From Chitinophaga pinensis (GTDB lineage: Bacteria > Bacteroidota > Bacteroidia > Chitinophagales > Chitinophagaceae): a DNA stretch of 59,846 nucleotides. This document shows, one piece after another, positions 9,197 through 17,662 of this stretch. The notes under the pieces were generated by a model. The model did no database searches. It saw nothing but the letters and a program-made list of their open reading frames with translations, and was not told where the DNA came from. Within the stretch, counting starts at the first letter, position 1; each line of letters starts with the position of its first letter. The stretch covers positions 1-59,846 of the forward strand of contig CAMBEI010000009.1 of assembly GCA_945865645.1 (NCBI GenBank), in the 5' to 3' direction. A program made the position numbers and the translations under genes.

Positions 9197-10183
9197 ATGA
9201 AAAAAAAAATAGCATTAATTACAGGCGGTTATTCCGGCGAAGCTGTTATATCTTATAAAAGCGCAACAGCTATAGAAAATAATTTGGATAGGGAAAAATG
9301 GGAATCTTATAAAATAGATATCAACCCTGCAGGATGGTACTACCTAGCTCCTAATGGCGAAACTTTTCCTGTAGATAAAAATGATTTTAGCATTAACATC
9401 GATGGAAAAAAAATAAATTTTGATGCCGTACTGGTAGGTTTACATGGTACTCCAGGCGAAGATGGTAAACTACAAGGATATTTCGACACATTAAATATCC
9501 CATACTCAACTTGCGATACAGCTACTTCTGCTTTAACTTTTAATAAACGCTATACTGTTGCAGTGGCTTCATTTGCAGGTATGAATGTAGCTAAATCAGT
9601 TCATCTTTTTAAGCACATACCAGTTAGTATTAGCTTTATTTTAACCTCATTAAAATTGCCAGTTTTTGTTAAACCAAATAATGGAGGTAGCAGTATCGGT
9701 ATGAGTAAGGTAAAAACTGCAGATGAGCTACCAGCTGCACTAGATAAAGCTTTTAAAGAAGATGATCAGGTGTTAGTTGAGGAATTTATAAAAGGCAGAG
9801 AATTAACGATTGGCGTGTTTAAATCAAAAGGGGAAGTAATAGCTTTGCCGATTACAGAGATTATTGCAAAAAATGAATTTTTTGATTTTGAAGCTAAATA
9901 CGAAGGGGCTAGTGACGAAATTACCCCAGCCCTAATAGATCTATCAGTAGCCGAAAAAATACGAGATGAAGCGCGAAAAGCTTATGCCATTTTTAATTGT
10001 AAGGGTATTGTAAGAATTGATTTTATCTATGATGCCGAACAAGGTATACCTTACATGCTTGAGATAAATACGGTTCCCGGACAAAGTGATGCAAGCATAG
10101 TGCCCCAACAAGTTGTTGCTATGGGCTGGACTTTAAAACAGTTTTATTCAGCATTGCTGGAAGAATGTTTTTACAAAGAATAA
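9197..10183 (+). CDS. ddl: D-alanine--D-alanine ligase
   Basis: This ATP-grasp enzyme joins two D-alanines for peptidoglycan precursor synthesis in the cytoplasm. Visible motifs are the N-terminal GGYSGEAVISYKSA, the substrate loop HGTPGEDGKLQGYFD, the ATP-binding KPNNGGSSIGMSKV and the C-terminal metal/ATP site MLEINTVPGQSDAS. The length of 328 residues is normal. The PASTA-domain membrane protein follows 34 bp later on the same strand, so the two probably share a transcript devoted to the cell wall. Confidence 0.95.
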   Translation: MKKKIALITGGYSGEAVISYKSATAIENNLDREKWESYKIDINPAGWYYLAPNGETFPVDKNDFSINIDGKKINFDAVLVGLHGTPGEDGKLQGYFDTLNIPYSTCDTATSALTFNKRYTVAVASFAGMNVAKSVHLFKHIPVSISFILTSLKLPVFVKPNNGGSSIGMSKVKTADELPAALDKAFKEDDQVLVEEFIKGRELTIGVFKSKGEVIALPITEIIAKNEFFDFEAKYEGASDEITPALIDLSVAEKIRDEARKAYAIFNCKGIVRIDFIYDAEQGIPYMLEINTVPGQSDASIVPQQVVAMGWTLKQFYSALLEECFYKE

Positions 10184-10217
10184 ACAACTAAAGTAGTTAT
10201 CATATTAAATAATCGGG

Positions 10218-11027
10218 GTGTTTAAATTTATTGCAAATAAATCTTTTTTGGTAAACCTTTTGGTAGCTATCGGTATTGCGTTGCTATTTTTATTTTTAAT
10301 TTTAAAAATGCTTGGCTGGATAACTAAGCATGGCGAGTATTTAAAAGTGCCTGCAGTGTCTGGACTAAATACTCACGAGGCAATAAAATTATTAGAAAAG
10401 CAGGGGTTTGATGTTTACATTCAAGATTCTGTTTTTACCGATACGGCCAAAAGAGGGATAGTGTTAAAACAATTGCCCGATCCTAACGCAACCGTAAAAA
10501 TAAATCGCACCGTTTTTTTAACAGTAAATAGATATGTGCCACCCATGCTGGATATGCCAAATCTTGAAGGGCAAAATTTTTCTTTTGCCATAAAATTACT
10601 CGAGCGAAATCATTTAAAACTAGGAGATACCAGCTTCCGACCTGATTTTATGATGGGATCTGTATTAGAACAAAAATATAATGGTATGCGCATTGCAGAA
10701 AAAACTAAAATTCAATGGGGTAGTCGCGTGGATCTAATTATTGGAGGGGGGCTAGAAAATAGACAAATGCCTGTTCCTGCTTTAATAGGAATGTCGTACG
10801 CCCAAGCAAAATCTTATTTAGACACAAGCGGAATAAGTATTGGCGCTGTTATCTGTGATGGAAGAATAACAGATACGGCTAATGCCTATATCATAAAACA
10901 AAGACCTGATCGATTTGATATGGAAAAAAATATCATCTATATACAATCTGGGCAGCTTATGGATATCTGGATATCTCAACAAATGAAAGCAGGCATAGAT
11001 ACCTTAACAAATAATAAAAATAAATAA
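10218..11027 (+). CDS. Membrane-anchored PASTA domain protein
   Basis: This is a 269-residue protein. A transmembrane helix at about residues 10-30 (LVNLLVAIGIALLFLFLIL) is followed by three PASTA repeats on the outer side. The repeats start near VPAVSGLNTHEAIKLLEKQG, MPNLEGQNFSFAIKLLE and VPALIGMSYAQAKSYL. PASTA modules bind peptidoglycan or muropeptides in other systems. There is no kinase or transpeptidase domain, so this is a stand-alone PASTA protein as found widely in Bacteroidota. The start is a GTG at 10218, chosen because it directly precedes the charged residues before the membrane helix. It follows ddl and precedes a rhodanese gene by 5 bp, which suggests an operon. Confidence 0.88.
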   Translation: MFKFIANKSFLVNLLVAIGIALLFLFLILKMLGWITKHGEYLKVPAVSGLNTHEAIKLLEKQGFDVYIQDSVFTDTAKRGIVLKQLPDPNATVKINRTVFLTVNRYVPPMLDMPNLEGQNFSFAIKLLERNHLKLGDTSFRPDFMMGSVLEQKYNGMRIAEKTKIQWGSRVDLIIGGGLENRQMPVPALIGMSYAQAKSYLDTSGISIGAVICDGRITDTANAYIIKQRPDRFDMEKNIIYIQSGQLMDIWISQQMKAGIDTLTNNKNK

Positions 11028-11032
11028 AACTC

Positions 11033-11341
11033 ATGATAACGATTACCTCAGAGGAAATAAAAGCTCGTTTGGATGCAGGGGAAAAATTACATCTAGTTGA
11101 TGTACGTGAGCCAAACGAAAATGCCGAATTTAATATTGGAGGCGCCCTCGTTCCTTTGGGGAAAATACTATCTATGCAAGTAGATGATTTGGAAGAAATT
11201 AAAAATGAAGAACTAATATGCTATTGCAGAAGTGGACAACGGAGTATGCAAGCTTGCATGATGCTGGAAAGCTTTGGATTTACAAATGTAAAAAATCTTG
11301 CCGGTGGCATGCTTTACTGGAAAGATAAATTTGGGGAATAA
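11033..11341 (+). CDS. Rhodanese-like domain protein
   Basis: This is a single rhodanese domain of 102 residues, close to PspE/GlpE size. The hallmark VDVREPNE is near the N terminus and the active loop YCRSGQRS has the catalytic cysteine (about residue 65). The active loop supports sulfur transfer, but the acceptor is unknown. No signal peptide is present, so it is probably cytoplasmic. It begins five bases after the PASTA gene. It is convergent with the TonB receptor, and the 80-bp gap holds only a weak inverted AGGGGTT/AAACCCT pair. Confidence 0.9.
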   Translation: MITITSEEIKARLDAGEKLHLVDVREPNENAEFNIGGALVPLGKILSMQVDDLEEIKNEELICYCRSGQRSMQACMMLESFGFTNVKNLAGGMLYWKDKFGE

Positions 11342-11421
11342 GTTGAAGCTTTAGGGGTTGAAAGTTGTTGACTCTGCTTTACCTAAACCCTAGTAGCAAA
11401 TTTTTTATTTCATTTTTTGTA

Positions 11422-13584
11422 TCAAAATCGCAAGTTTACTCCAATCATAAAATTTATTCCGGCCATAGGAAAGTAAAAATTTTCGGTACTTACCGCTCCG
11501 CCATAAATATAACTGAAACTGTAACCATTTGGCTCGTACTTTTTATTAAATACATTATTTAATTGCAGTATTAAATCGATCGCCTTTGCCATTTTATTTT
11601 TTAGCACATAACTAAGCTTAATATCTTGTACATAATAGGCAGGTAAACTTCTTGATTTTTGAGAAGTATTATCTAAGTATTGCTGACCTACATATTTATT
11701 TATTAAACTTATCTCTCCATTTTTTTCCACTATAAAATTGATAGTTCCTCCAGCAATAATTGATGGAGAAAAGGAAATATCTGTTTTGTTATACAATTTT
11801 GTTTCTTGTCCGCCATTATCATAATCATCTAAGTATTCTGTAAACCCTAGCATTTTATTTTTGCTAAAACTTATGTTAGCATATACATTCATCCAATTAT
11901 TTAATCTTGCTTTACCCTGTAGCTCAACTCCTGCTCGGTAACTTGTGGGTATATTGGTTCTGGTATAGGCGCCAACATCATTAATTTTTCCAGTTAATAC
12001 CAGTTGATTTTTATAATACATGTAATATGCGGTTAGCCCAAAAGAATAATCAGTCCCTTTTTTTTCTACCCCTAATTCGGTGTCATGCAAACGCTCGGCT
12101 TTGGGTATATAAAACTTTCCTGTTTCAAAGTCATCTCGGTTCGGCTCCTTACTTGTAATTGAATAAGAAGCATATATATTCCAATTTTTATTTAAATATG
12201 TTATACCAAATTTGGGATTTAAAAAAGTATAATGTTCATGTATTATTATTGCAGGATTATTTCTAAATCCAAATATTTTATAGTCAATATTTCTACACTG
12301 TATATCCACAAAACTTTGCCATTTGTTATTCCATTCTTGTGTCCATTTATTATAAATTGATAAATCTTTTTTGTAAGCATTTAAATTATACCAACGATAA
12401 TTTTTTGGAACAGCACCTTGAACGGCTGCCCATTTTAGTTCGCCATAATGCTTGCCATCATATTTATTATAACTACCACCAAAAACTAATTTTGTTTTAT
12501 TTTTTTTATAATGCAATGAAAAAACAGTGCCATAAAAATAATTATCCAGCCATAAGCGTCTTACCATATCCGTCATTTTAATGATATTGGTACCGTCAAA
12601 ATAATTAGGTAGATTATAGTCTGAAAGCAATTTATTGGCTTTGTACTGTTCGTAATAGCCAGCTCCCCTAGTTAAAAACATCGCCACGCTTCCTTTCCAA
12701 TAGCTATTAAAATTGTAATTATAAAAAAGTTGATAATGAGTTTGCACATAATTATCTGTTTCATTATCGTAGGGTTCGCCAGGCTTTTCAATGCCACTGG
12801 AGTTATTTGTACGTTCAGTTTTTAATAAATATTCTGCCACCCCATTCCATGCCTGATAAGTTTTTTCTTTTCCCGAGAAAATATTTAGTCTGAGTGAATT
12901 ATTTTTATTTATAAAAGCAGTGCTTACAAAAAATGATTTTAAATTAGATTTTGCCCGATCTATATAACCATCACTTTGAATACTACTGATTCTTCCATCA
13001 ATAGTAAACTGGTTGTTAATTAAACCACTACCAAACTGAATATTGTTTTTATAGGTATTGAAAGAGCCAAAGCTGTTATTGGTTGCAGCATAAAATTCTT
13101 TATTAAGCTCATTAGTAAATACATTAATACTGCCCCCAAAAGCACCTGACCCATTAGAAGAGGTGCCCACCCCTCGTTGTATTTGAATACTATTTGCCGA
13201 AGTTGCTATATCAGGCAGATCAACAAAAAATGTGCCTTGGCTCTCCGCATCATTATATGGAATACCATTAAGGGTTACATTTATTCTGCTAGCATCTGTA
13301 CCTCGTATACGTAAGCTAGTGTAGCCAACCCCGTTACCCGCATCGGAGTTTACAACAACCGAAGGAGTTTGATTAAACAAAAAAGGAAGATCTTGCCCGA
13401 GATTGTTTTTTGCAATATCTTTTTGGGTAATATCTGTTTTTGCAACTGGAGCATTATCTCCTGCTCTTATCGCCTGCACTTCTACAGACTGTAAATAAGT
13501 GGTATCGTTAAATTTACTTTTCTCTTGTGCAAAAAGCAATAGTGTACAAACACTAAAAAAAGTACTGAAATATAATTTCTTCAT
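11422..13584 (-). CDS. TonB-dependent outer-membrane receptor, probably for thiamine or a thiamine precursor
   Basis: This 720-residue protein has a signal peptide (about residues 1-18, ending FAQ), a plug domain and a 22-strand-type barrel. The plug spans about residues 30-170 and contains SLRIRGTDASRINVTLNGIPYND and a VQRG-like VGTSSNGSGAFGGSINV segment. The protein ends in an aromatic beta-strand (GVNLRF) as expected of an outer-membrane protein. There is no N-terminal carboxypeptidase-like domain and no adjacent SusD. The leader contains a TPP riboswitch, so expression should fall when thiamine diphosphate is plentiful. TPP-regulated receptors in Bacteroidota have been predicted to import thiamine compounds. 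The substrate here is inferred from that regulation. The ATG at 13584 is preferred to 13659 because the signal peptide starts there. Confidence 0.88.
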   Translation of the reverse strand: MKKLYFSTFFSVCTLLLFAQEKSKFNDTTYLQSVEVQAIRAGDNAPVAKTDITQKDIAKNNLGQDLPFLFNQTPSVVVNSDAGNGVGYTSLRIRGTDASRINVTLNGIPYNDAESQGTFFVDLPDIATSANSIQIQRGVGTSSNGSGAFGGSINVFTNELNKEFYAATNNSFGSFNTYKNNIQFGSGLINNQFTIDGRISSIQSDGYIDRAKSNLKSFFVSTAFINKNNSLRLNIFSGKEKTYQAWNGVAEYLLKTERTNNSSGIEKPGEPYDNETDNYVQTHYQLFYNYNFNSYWKGSVAMFLTRGAGYYEQYKANKLLSDYNLPNYFDGTNIIKMTDMVRRLWLDNYFYGTVFSLHYKKNKTKLVFGGSYNKYDGKHYGELKWAAVQGAVPKNYRWYNLNAYKKDLSIYNKWTQEWNNKWQSFVDIQCRNIDYKIFGFRNNPAIIIHEHYTFLNPKFGITYLNKNWNIYASYSITSKEPNRDDFETGKFYIPKAERLHDTELGVEKKGTDYSFGLTAYYMYYKNQLVLTGKINDVGAYTRTNIPTSYRAGVELQGKARLNNWMNVYANISFSKNKMLGFTEYLDDYDNGGQETKLYNKTDISFSPSIIAGGTINFIVEKNGEISLINKYVGQQYLDNTSQKSRSLPAYYVQDIKLSYVLKNKMAKAIDLILQLNNVFNKKYEPNGYSFSYIYGGAVSTENFYFPMAGINFMIGVNLRF

Positions 13585-13667
13585 TATAAAAAATTGAGTT
13601 GAACATCCAGAATTGCTAAAATAATTTTTCGACGTAGGGAGTTGCTGTTCTGCTATCATGCAGAGGT

Positions 13668-13762
13668 TGTATTTTCTCCCTTCGCAGGCATTATCCTGTG
13701 CAGGTTTACGGGTATTTTCTCAGCCTTTGTTTTTAAACAAATAGCACCCCGGAAATTCAAAA
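13668..13762 (-). promoter_or_regulatory. TPP riboswitch (THI element)
   Basis: On the minus strand the leader shows the conserved THI-box blocks in order. They are CCGGGGTGC, a P3-like hairpin TTTGTTT/AAACAAA, GGCTGAGAAAATACCC, ACCTG, and then CAGGATAATGCCTGCG followed by AAGGGA. The outer P1 stem can form between ATTTCC at the 5' end and GGGAGAAA at the 3' end. The element ends about 85 bases before the receptor ATG, leaving room for a translation- or termination-control stem. The order and invariant bases match the known TPP aptamer closely. Ligand binding itself is not shown. Confidence 0.95.
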
Positions 13763-13785
13763 TGGTTAAAAGAGCAATTAAAGTG

Positions 13786-13793
13786 CAAAGGTA
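13786..13793 (-). promoter_or_regulatory. -7 promoter element for the riboswitch transcript
   Basis: TACCTTTG on the minus strand matches TAnnTTTG and would place the transcription start about 20 bases before the first conserved riboswitch bases. No matching -33 box is clear. Confidence 0.45.
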
Positions 13794-13911
13794 GGGTAGA
13801 TTGCGTTTATTATTTTAAAAAAAATACTTACAAAATTAAACTGTTGCACGATTTGGAACCCTCCAACAGGTATATAAAATTACCCGACATTTTATTGAAT
13901 TAGGTTTAATA

Positions 13912-13943
13912 TTTGGCAAGCAAGCTGCATATCCTTATCTTTG
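13912..13943 (+). promoter_or_regulatory. Promoter of the initiator tRNA gene
   Basis: TTTG at 13912-13915 and TATCTTTG at 13936-13943 are separated by 20 bp. This matches the Bacteroidota primary sigma consensus TTTG and TAnnTTTG. The -7 box ends only three bases before the mature tRNA 5' end, so the primary transcript would have almost no leader. Confidence 0.75.
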
Positions 13944-13946
13944 CAC

Positions 13947-14018
<72 letters not shown>

Positions 14019-14026
14019 CTAAACTC

Positions 14027-14049
14027 AAAGGCTCTAATGAGCCTTTTTT
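14027..14049 (+). terminator. Terminator of the tRNA-fMet gene
   Basis: AAAGGCTC-TAAT-GAGCCTTTTTT, a compact G/C stem plus T run, lies nine bases after the tRNA 3' end. Confidence 0.85.
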
Positions 14050-14141
14050 ATTCTCAGTCAATTTTTACTGATGAATTTGATTATCTCCTCCATTCTTAAG
14101 CATGTTTGTGATAGTCAATTTATTTTTAATCATCACAAATA

Positions 14142-15008
14142 ATGAAAACCGGTTTTGTAAATATTTTTGGTAAGCCTAATGCAGGTAAAAGCACATTACT
14201 TAATGCACTCATGGGCGAAAAAATGGCTATTGTATCGCATAAGGTACAAACAACCAGGCACCGCATTAAAGCCATCCTAACCGAAAAAGATTACCAGATC
14301 ATTTTTTCCGATACACCGGGTATTATTGAACCTAAATATAAACTGCACGAAAAAATGATGCAGGCAGTAAAAGGTAGTTTGGAAGATGCTGATGTGGCTT
14401 TATTAATTACTGATGTACGCGAAAATACAGGTGATAGTCATGCGATTTTTACATCCTTAAAACTTAAAGCGCCGGCCCTGGTTATTTTAAATAAAGCCGA
14501 TACCGTTAATGGCGAACAGCTAAAAACAACGGCTGCTTTTTTCGTTGCACAACCTTATTGTAAAGAAGTGGTTTCCTTATCGGCACTTAAAAAAACAGGT
14601 ATTGATGAATTATTAAAAACTATACTTACCTATTTGCCCGAGGGGCAACCCTTTTATGAAGGCGATGATTTAAGTGATATGCCTACCAAGTTTTTTGTGG
14701 GCGAAATGATACGCGAAAAAATATTTTTATTATATGGCGAAGAGATCCCGTATCATGCTACCGTATTAATACAGGAGTTTAAAGAAAAAACATCGCTTAC
14801 AAAAATAAGTGCCGAAATTATTGTACAGCGCGAAACGCAGAAAGGCATTATTCTTGGCGGTGGTGGCAGCATGATAAAAAAACTGGGCACCGATGCAAGA
14901 AAAGATATTGAAATATTTTTGGGAAGAAAAGTTTTTCTGGAACTATTTGTAAAGGTTAGGCCGAAATGGAGAGATAATGAGTTTCAGTTGAAGGAGTATG
15001 GGTATTAG
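14142..15008 (+). CDS. era: GTPase Era
   Basis: Era is an essential GTPase that binds 16S rRNA and helps 30S subunit assembly. The G1 motif GKPNAGKST is at residues 8-16. Switch II is DTPGI, and NKAD is the G4 motif. The C-terminal KH domain includes the GxxG loop GGGGSMIKKLG and ends LFVKVRPKWR. The length of 288 residues is normal. The region from here to the end of der has visibly more G/C-rich codons than its neighbours. The stop codon's last base is also the first base of a heptad repeat array. Confidence 0.96.
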   Translation: MKTGFVNIFGKPNAGKSTLLNALMGEKMAIVSHKVQTTRHRIKAILTEKDYQIIFSDTPGIIEPKYKLHEKMMQAVKGSLEDADVALLITDVRENTGDSHAIFTSLKLKAPALVILNKADTVNGEQLKTTAAFFVAQPYCKEVVSLSALKKTGIDELLKTILTYLPEGQPFYEGDDLSDMPTKFFVGEMIREKIFLLYGEEIPYHATVLIQEFKEKTSLTKISAEIIVQRETQKGIILGGGGSMIKKLGTDARKDIEIFLGRKVFLELFVKVRPKWRDNEFQLKEYGY

Positions 15009-15046
15009 GCAGTGGGCAGTGGGCAGTGGGCAGTGGGCAGTGGGCA
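15008..15046 (+). repeat. Tandem 7-bp repeat array (GGCAGTG)
   Basis: Five perfect copies of GGCAGTG plus four more bases start inside the era stop codon. The unit is the approximate reverse complement of the heptads at 15527-15561, so the two arrays face each other around the four-helix-bundle gene. Confidence 0.95.
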
Positions 15047-15116
15047 AATTTTTGCGAGGTAAAGTTACTATTTAACAATCAAAATATGCAGTTTGTAAAT
15101 TGCCAATTTTTAAAAA

Positions 15117-15479
15117 ATGGGAAGCTATAAAGATTTAGAAGTTTTTAGAAAAGCATATAAATTATCAATGGAAATTTTTGAACTAAGTAAATCATTTCCA
15201 CCCGAAGAAAAATTTAGTTTAACAGATCAAATAAGAAGAAGTTCAAGGTCGGTTTGTGCAAATTTTGGCGAAGCATATCGAAGAAGAAAATATCCTGCAC
15301 ATTTCGTAAGTAAGCTTACAGATTGTGATGCAGAAAATACCGAAACAGAAGTGTGGATAATGTTTGCATTTAGTTGTAAATATATCTCCCAGGTTCAGTT
15401 TAAAGAATTTAGTGATAAGGTTGCCGAAATTGGAAGAATGTTAGGTTCAATTATAAGCAATCCAGAAAAATATTTATAA
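15117..15479 (+). CDS. Four-helix-bundle protein of the 23S rRNA intervening-sequence (IVP/Avd-like) family
   Basis: This 120-residue, mostly helical protein opens with YKDLEVFRKAYKLSMEIFEL and has the family core FSLTDQIRRSSRSVCANFGE. It closes with a helix containing AEIGRMLGSII. The family was named from ORFs inside 23S rRNA intervening sequences and is related to the Avd protein of diversity-generating retroelements. The members form pentameric bundles. This copy is not in an rRNA gene and no reverse transcriptase is near. Its own function is unknown. It sits between era and der, which are otherwise expected to be close, and is bounded on both sides by heptad repeat arrays. Confidence 0.9.
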   Translation: MGSYKDLEVFRKAYKLSMEIFELSKSFPPEEKFSLTDQIRRSSRSVCANFGEAYRRRKYPAHFVSKLTDCDAENTETEVWIMFAFSCKYISQVQFKEFSDKVAEIGRMLGSIISNPEKYL

Positions 15480-15526
15480 AATAAAATAGGTTAGATAGTT
15501 AAATTGTAAGGGTATCTGCTAACACA

Positions 15527-15561
15527 GACTGCCAACTGCAAACTGTCAACCGCCAACTGCA
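15527..15561 (-). repeat. Imperfect 7-bp repeat array, inverted relative to the array at 15008
   Basis: Five consecutive heptads, GACTGCC AACTGCA and then AACTGTC AACCGCC AACTGCA, end two bases before the der ATG. Read on the minus strand they are GGCAGTT-like, matching the GGCAGTG units after era. Confidence 0.85.
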
Positions 15562-15563
15562 CC

Positions 15564-16880
15564 ATGAGTTACACAGTCGCCATAACAGGAAGGCCCAATG
15601 TGGGCAAAAGTACATTTTTTAACCGTTTGCTAGAGCAACGCAAAGCCATTGTTGATGATATCAGCGGCGTAACAAGAGACAGGCAGTATGGCGTGGCCGA
15701 ATGGGCGGGCAAATCTTTTAACGTAATTGATACCGGTGGTTTTGTGGCCGGCAGCAATGATGTGTTTGAAAAAGAAATACGTAAACAGGTAGTAATTGCC
15801 ATTGAAGAAGCCAATGCCATTATTTTTATGGTAGATGCATCAACGGGTATTACCGAACTGGATAATGCCATGGTTGACCTGTTGCGCCGCAGCACCAAAC
15901 CCGTTTATGTAGTGGTTAATAAGGTAGATAATCATGAGCGCCTCATGGAAGCTAGCGAATTTTATAGCCTGGGGTTCGACCAACTATTTTTTGTTTCTTC
16001 TATTAGCGGCAGCGGTACCGGCGAAATTTTAGATGCCATTACAGAAAAGATAAGCGATAAAGATTCGGATGAAGCCGCAACAGAAACTGACCTGCCAAAA
16101 ATTGCCATAATCGGCCAGCCCAACGTGGGCAAATCATCTTTATTAAATGCACTGATAGGCCAGGAGCGTACCATTGTAAGTGATATTGCAGGTACCACAA
16201 GAGATACCATTCATACTCATTATAATCTTTTCAACAAAGAATTTATGCTGATTGATACTGCCGGTATTAGGCGTAAAACAAAAGTGCATGAAGACCTGGA
16301 ATTTTATTCGGTGATACGTGCCATTAAAGCCGTTGACGAAGCCGATATTTGTATGCTGATGCTAGATGCAGGCAAAGGGATTACAGCACAGGATCTTTCC
16401 ATTTTTGCACTGGCTGTAAAAAAAGGAAAGGGTATTGTGGTGCTGGTTAATAAATGGGATTTAGTAGATGATAAAAAAACAAACACCACTAAAGATTATG
16501 AAAAAGAATTAAAAAAACGCTTTGCACCTTTTAGTGATGTGCCCATCATTTTTATCTCCGTAACCGAAAAGCAACGCATATTTAAAAGTATTGAGGCGGC
16601 ATTGGAGGTATTTGAAAACCGAAAAAGAAAAATAACCACATCGCAATTAAATGAGGTGATGCAAAAAGTGATTGAAGCCTACAGGCCACCGGTGGTAAGG
16701 GGCAACCAACTTAAAATAAAATATATTACTCAACTACCAACTTTTACACCCAGCTTTGCTTTTTTCTGTAATTATCCCGATGATGTAAAAACACCTTATA
16801 AAAATTATTTGGAAAATCAATTGCGCGAAAACTTTAACTTTAGCGGCGTGCCGGTGAGGTTGTTTTTTAGAAAGAAGTAA
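15564..16880 (+). CDS. der: GTPase Der (EngA)
   Basis: Der is a double-GTPase required for 50S ribosomal subunit assembly. The first G domain begins at once with GRPNVGKSTFFN (about 8-19), followed by DTGGF and NKVD. The second has GQPNVGKSSLLN (about 184-195), DTAGI and NKWDL. A C-terminal KH-like domain follows and ends in the Bacteroidota-typical GVPVRLFFRKK. The 438-residue length is normal. Codon use is more G/C-rich than in neighbouring genes, as in era. Two more heptads (GCCAGTT GGCAGTT) follow the stop codon at 16881-16894. Confidence 0.97.
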   Translation: MSYTVAITGRPNVGKSTFFNRLLEQRKAIVDDISGVTRDRQYGVAEWAGKSFNVIDTGGFVAGSNDVFEKEIRKQVVIAIEEANAIIFMVDASTGITELDNAMVDLLRRSTKPVYVVVNKVDNHERLMEASEFYSLGFDQLFFVSSISGSGTGEILDAITEKISDKDSDEAATETDLPKIAIIGQPNVGKSSLLNALIGQERTIVSDIAGTTRDTIHTHYNLFNKEFMLIDTAGIRRKTKVHEDLEFYSVIRAIKAVDEADICMLMLDAGKGITAQDLSIFALAVKKGKGIVVLVNKWDLVDDKKTNTTKDYEKELKKRFAPFSDVPIIFISVTEKQRIFKSIEAALEVFENRKRKITTSQLNEVMQKVIEAYRPPVVRGNQLKIKYITQLPTFTPSFAFFCNYPDDVKTPYKNYLENQLRENFNFSGVPVRLFFRKK

Positions 16881-16894
16881 GCCAGTTGGCAGTT
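16881..16894 (+). repeat. Two heptad units after der
   Basis: GCCAGTT GGCAGTT follows the der stop codon directly. It has the same unit and orientation as the array after era. Confidence 0.6.
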
Positions 16895-16938
16895 CATTTT
16901 GATATATACGCAATTTAGGAAAACTAAAAAATAAAGCA

Positions 16939-17118
16939 ATGAAAAAAATACTTGCAATTGTAACCATCACATTGCTTTTGGCTGCCTGTAATAATAGTAG
17001 CGAAAAAACTGCAACCGATTCTAAAGAACCTGTTTCGACGGAATCGCCCTTAACTGATGCTATAAATACTGCAGATAGTGCTACCAAAAAAATACAGGAT
17101 ACTTTACAGTTAAAATAA
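16939..17118 (+). CDS. Small lipoprotein of unknown function
   Basis: This is a 59-residue ORF. The N terminus MKKILAIVTITLLLAAC is a clear signal peptide with lipobox LAAC, giving a lipidated cysteine at residue 17. The mature part is about 43 residues, rich in Ser, Thr, Asp, Glu and Lys, without aromatic residues (EKTATDSKEPVSTESP and so on). It looks like an unstructured, surface- or periplasm-tethered peptide. An AAAGCAATG start context is preceded by A-rich sequence. It resembles the many short Bacteroidota lipoproteins in type only. No homologue is recognised. Confidence 0.7.
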   Translation: MKKILAIVTITLLLAACNNSSEKTATDSKEPVSTESPLTDAINTADSATKKIQDTLQLK

Positions 17119-17662
17119 TTGTCTGTATGATACCTTTTGTTTAAAATATTTGTATATCGTAGGGTAAACAATTTTTATATAATTGGTAATAGTTGCTAGG
17201 TGTGCCACAAGCAAGGCGAAAAATTTCAGCCCATTGTTGTAGAATTTATTTTTATTGCGTAATTCATTTAAGCAAGGTTGTATTTACATTGTTACTATGC
17301 TCACTTGGGCGCATATTCACTTACGCCCATTGCTTTGCCAAATGAGGAAACACCTGGCACTCTTTGCGTAACACTTGGCGGTTAACATGTATTTACCCCA
17401 ACCCTTATATGTAATTGATTTTGCAGTAGCAGTGGGTATTTTTTGTGGAAATCTTTATACTAATTTAATATGCGGCTTTGGCCACTGGTTATAAATAATA
17501 AAGTAAATTGCAGCTAATATCAGGGTAAAAAAATCACCCCGAATATCATTATAATTACCGGCAATATTCAATACTAAAACTGCTTAATCAGGCAACCATT
17601 TTATTATAAATGGAGTCTGCTAAAAATTATAATTAAACCTAAAATTCAAAATTTTATTATCT
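17119..17662. other. 544-bp intergenic region without a recognised gene
   Basis: I see no credible ORF, RNA gene or repeat array here. A minus-strand ORF that enters it from der is a shadow. The composition is AT-rich and non-coding in appearance. It may contain the promoter of the T9SS-sorted protein. Confidence 0.6.

Noticed and set aside
11365..11562. ORF of 65 codons between the rhodanese and the TonB receptor
   Set aside because: It mostly overlaps the receptor's 3' end on the other strand and has no coding character.
14142..16880. Diversity-generating retroelement suggested by the Avd-like four-helix-bundle protein
   Set aside because: No reverse transcriptase, template repeat or variable protein lies nearby.
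16734..17171. Minus-strand ORF of 145 codons over the end of der and the small lipoprotein
   Set aside because: It lies antisense to two well-supported genes, has no recognisable domain and is best explained as a shadow frame.
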